A stretch of DNA of 7,458 bases from Syntrophomonadaceae bacterium (lineage in GTDB: Bacteria > Bacillota > Syntrophomonadia > Syntrophomonadales > Syntrophomonadaceae), in assembly GCA_028698695.1 (NCBI GenBank), contig JAQVWB010000098.1, positions 1 through 7,458 of the forward strand, given 5' to 3'. Each line of letters starts with the position of its first letter. Position 1 is the stretch's first letter. This document shows positions 6,199 to 7,458 of this stretch, piece by piece. The notes under the pieces are model-generated. The model was not told where the DNA came from. It was given only the letters and a program-made list of their open reading frames with translations, and made no database searches. Both the position numbers and the translations under genes were made by a program.

Positions 6199-7029
6199 TT
6201 ATTCACGTTTTTCTCCGGCTGTAAAGCTACTATTAAGTACAGCGTTGATCATATTCAGCTTAGTGTAGTCACCTTCTGTGAACTGTCCCATCAAGTTTTC
6301 CGCTCCAAGCAACTGGTCACGAATAGCGTTATCATCCAAACCTGCTTTACTTAATTGCAATGCACTTGCCTGCAGATTTTTGCTCCATTCGATTTTTTCA
6401 CGCAGCTTATCCCTTCCGGACTCATATATTTTTCCACCCGAGCAGAATATAGTATTAAAATCATAGTTCAATAAATTTTCCAGGGAAGCCATAGTAACGT
6501 CAAAGTCTTCGTTTTTCCTGAGATGTGTAACCTTCACCGAGCGGAACAAATCACCGGTAAAAAGCCATCCATTTTGTTCCTCAAAAAGAGCGATATGATC
6601 CATGGAATGCCCAGGGGTGTGAATGACATGGAACCTATAATTACGTCCATCTATGTAATCACCTGCAGATTGACATTTTGATGAAGGTGGCAGGTCGAAT
6701 AAAAAGCGTTGATAATACAATAATTGTGGTGTCCATAGGGAAGTGTCGTTAATCAGTGGAACCGCGGCCGGATGTGCCAATATCGGGATACCCCGTTCTT
6801 CAAAAAGAGGATTATTGCCAACATGATCTTCATGGTGATGGGTGTTTACCACTAAATCTACTTCCAGATCATCCAGGAAGGGTTTTAAATCCTGACGTTG
6901 ACTTAAGGGTCCGGTATCGATTAACAGGCCATCTGCATAATATAGAGCCATAGTATAAACCGTCCGGCCTTCGACCTCAATATTAACAAGCAGCTGAACA
7001 ATTTCCCCAAAATCGTTGCGAATGATCAT
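6199..7029 (-). CDS. MBL-fold metallo-hydrolase
   Basis: A 276-residue metallo-beta-lactamase-fold hydrolase, cytosolic (no signal peptide); the substrate cannot be told. Metal ligands seen are H64-x-H66-x-D68-H69 in THHHEDHVGN, H141 in HTPGHS and D160 in FTGDLF. The last metal-binding His, usually in a CSHG or PGHG-like motif, is replaced: FCSGGK has G198 there. The C-terminal 60 residues are helical (REKIEWSKNLQ, QLSKAGLDDNAIRDQLLG), as in MBL proteins with an extra C-terminal helical cap. The start is ATG at 7027-7029, 9 bases from AAGGAG (minus strand of 7039-7044). It is transcribed toward the tRNA and shares the hairpin at 6125-6147. Upstream TATAAT copies (minus strand of 7117-7122 and 7139-7144) could be -10 boxes, but neither has a good -35. 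The fold is certain, the activity unknown. Confidence 0.88.
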   Translation of the reverse strand: MIIRNDFGEIVQLLVNIEVEGRTVYTMALYYADGLLIDTGPLSQRQDLKPFLDDLEVDLVVNTHHHEDHVGNNPLFEERGIPILAHPAAVPLINDTSLWTPQLLYYQRFLFDLPPSSKCQSAGDYIDGRNYRFHVIHTPGHSMDHIALFEEQNGWLFTGDLFRSVKVTHLRKNEDFDVTMASLENLLNYDFNTIFCSGGKIYESGRDKLREKIEWSKNLQASALQLSKAGLDDNAIRDQLLGAENLMGQFTEGDYTKLNMINAVLNSSFTAGEKRE

Positions 7030-7044
7030 ATTAAACAGCTCCTT

Positions 7045-7307
7045 ACTTTAAATACGGCTAAAGCATCCCCGGTCGGTAAAATGATTAGTATTTCATAACC
7101 TTACGGTTTATTTATGATTATATGGGAAGAAATGTGGGATTATAGCCCCCGCCTATATTTTCTAGCGAATTAAATATATAATATAGCAATGGTGTAATTT
7201 GATAAAACAAACGTAATAAAGTTGAACAAATAATAAAAACAAAACACCAAGTATACATATAATACCAATATTATAACAGGTTTTATATACAGCTATGGAA
7301 ATAACCA
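7045..7307. other. AT-rich divergent intergenic region
   Basis: No ORF of note on either strand. The region divides the minus-strand MBL gene from a plus-strand gene and so should carry both promoters. AT-only tracts at 7171-7184 and 7259-7276 suggest bendable or easily melted DNA. Small pairings are AACC/GGTT around 7098-7109 and a split repeat CAATGG (7187-7192) and CCATTG (7305-7310). None matches a regulator site or riboswitch that I recognise. Confidence 0.4.
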
Positions 7308-7336
7308 TTGTGCTATTTTTTAAATAAGCTTAGAAT
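7308..7336 (+). promoter_or_regulatory. Likely promoter of the gene at the right edge
   Basis: TTGTGC (7308-7313) and TAGAAT (7331-7336) with a 17-base spacer; the -10 matches five of six consensus bases, the -35 three of six. The transcript would start near 7343, about 38 bases before the TTG start at 7381. Confidence 0.5.
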
Positions 7337-7380
7337 GTAAATTTCCAGACAGTTTTATTATTTTTATTGGAGGTGCCAAA

Positions 7381-7458
7381 TTGCTGCGCTTAATATCTAA
7401 TGGAGTATACCTGTTAAACGGACAAAACCTGGTTGAAATTGGAAAAAACCGGGAGATT
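7381..7458 (+). CDS. N-terminus of an unrecognised protein, cut by the window end
   Basis: TTG 7381 follows GGAGGTG (7369-7375) by 5 bases, an excellent ribosome binding site, and the frame stays open for 26 codons to the end of the window. The product begins MLRLISNGVYLLNGQN, with alternating hydrophobic residues like a beta hairpin and no signal peptide. I cannot name the family from so little. Confidence 0.6.
   Translation, partial: MLRLISNGVYLLNGQNLVEIGKNREI

Noticed and set aside
6756..6953. Plus-strand ORF inside the MBL gene
   Set aside because: Shadow frame of a clearly conserved minus-strand gene, with no ribosome binding site.

Overview
The window looks like chromosomal DNA of a Gram-positive, spore-forming anaerobe of the Clostridia type, with moderate GC. 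Several signs point that way. A LonC-type protease is present, a family known only from a subset of endospore formers. The order DUF951 - rpsF - ssb - rpsR is the Firmicute arrangement. Shine-Dalgarno sequences are strong and starts are often TTG or GTG. The selD gene itself carries an in-frame UGA, so the cell should make selenocysteine, as many strict anaerobes do. A relative of Syntrophomonas or the peptococci would fit, but the genus is inference.

Layout. Positions 64-1101 hold a selenocysteine-containing selD whose UGA (106-108) is followed by a compact SECIS-like hairpin; its start is easily lost by annotation that reads UGA as stop. A small DUF951 gene (1124-1318) and an unrecognised 71-residue ORF (1386-1601) follow. 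Next comes a clear promoter (1610-1639), a structured leader that resembles the S6:S18 ribosomal-protein leader, and the operon rpsF-ssb-rpsR (1713-2729), closed by a textbook intrinsic terminator (2740-2766). A MazG-like gene (2946-3254) is followed by a 258-base gap with no recognisable content, then rplI and lonC (3513-5878). Downstream are a possible 32-codon ORF overlapping the lonC stop, a probable terminator, a tRNA-Val(CAC) with its own extended -10 promoter (6037-6111) and a strong hairpin. That hairpin probably also serves the converging metallo-beta-lactamase-fold gene (6199-7029, minus strand). An AT-rich intergenic stretch with a plausible promoter leads into the first 26 codons of a gene cut by the window end.

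The genes are mostly core functions: selenium activation (selD), the ribosome (S6, S18, L9, tRNA-Val), single-stranded DNA handling (SSB) and a sporulation-associated protease (LonC). I see no mobile element, CRISPR array, phage module or defence island, and no convincing new multi-gene system. The points that most deserve a second look are the recoded selD, the two mutually exclusive structures in the rpsF leader, the MazG-like protein without the usual metal-binding acidic residues, and the MBL-fold enzyme with glycine where the last metal-binding histidine is expected.
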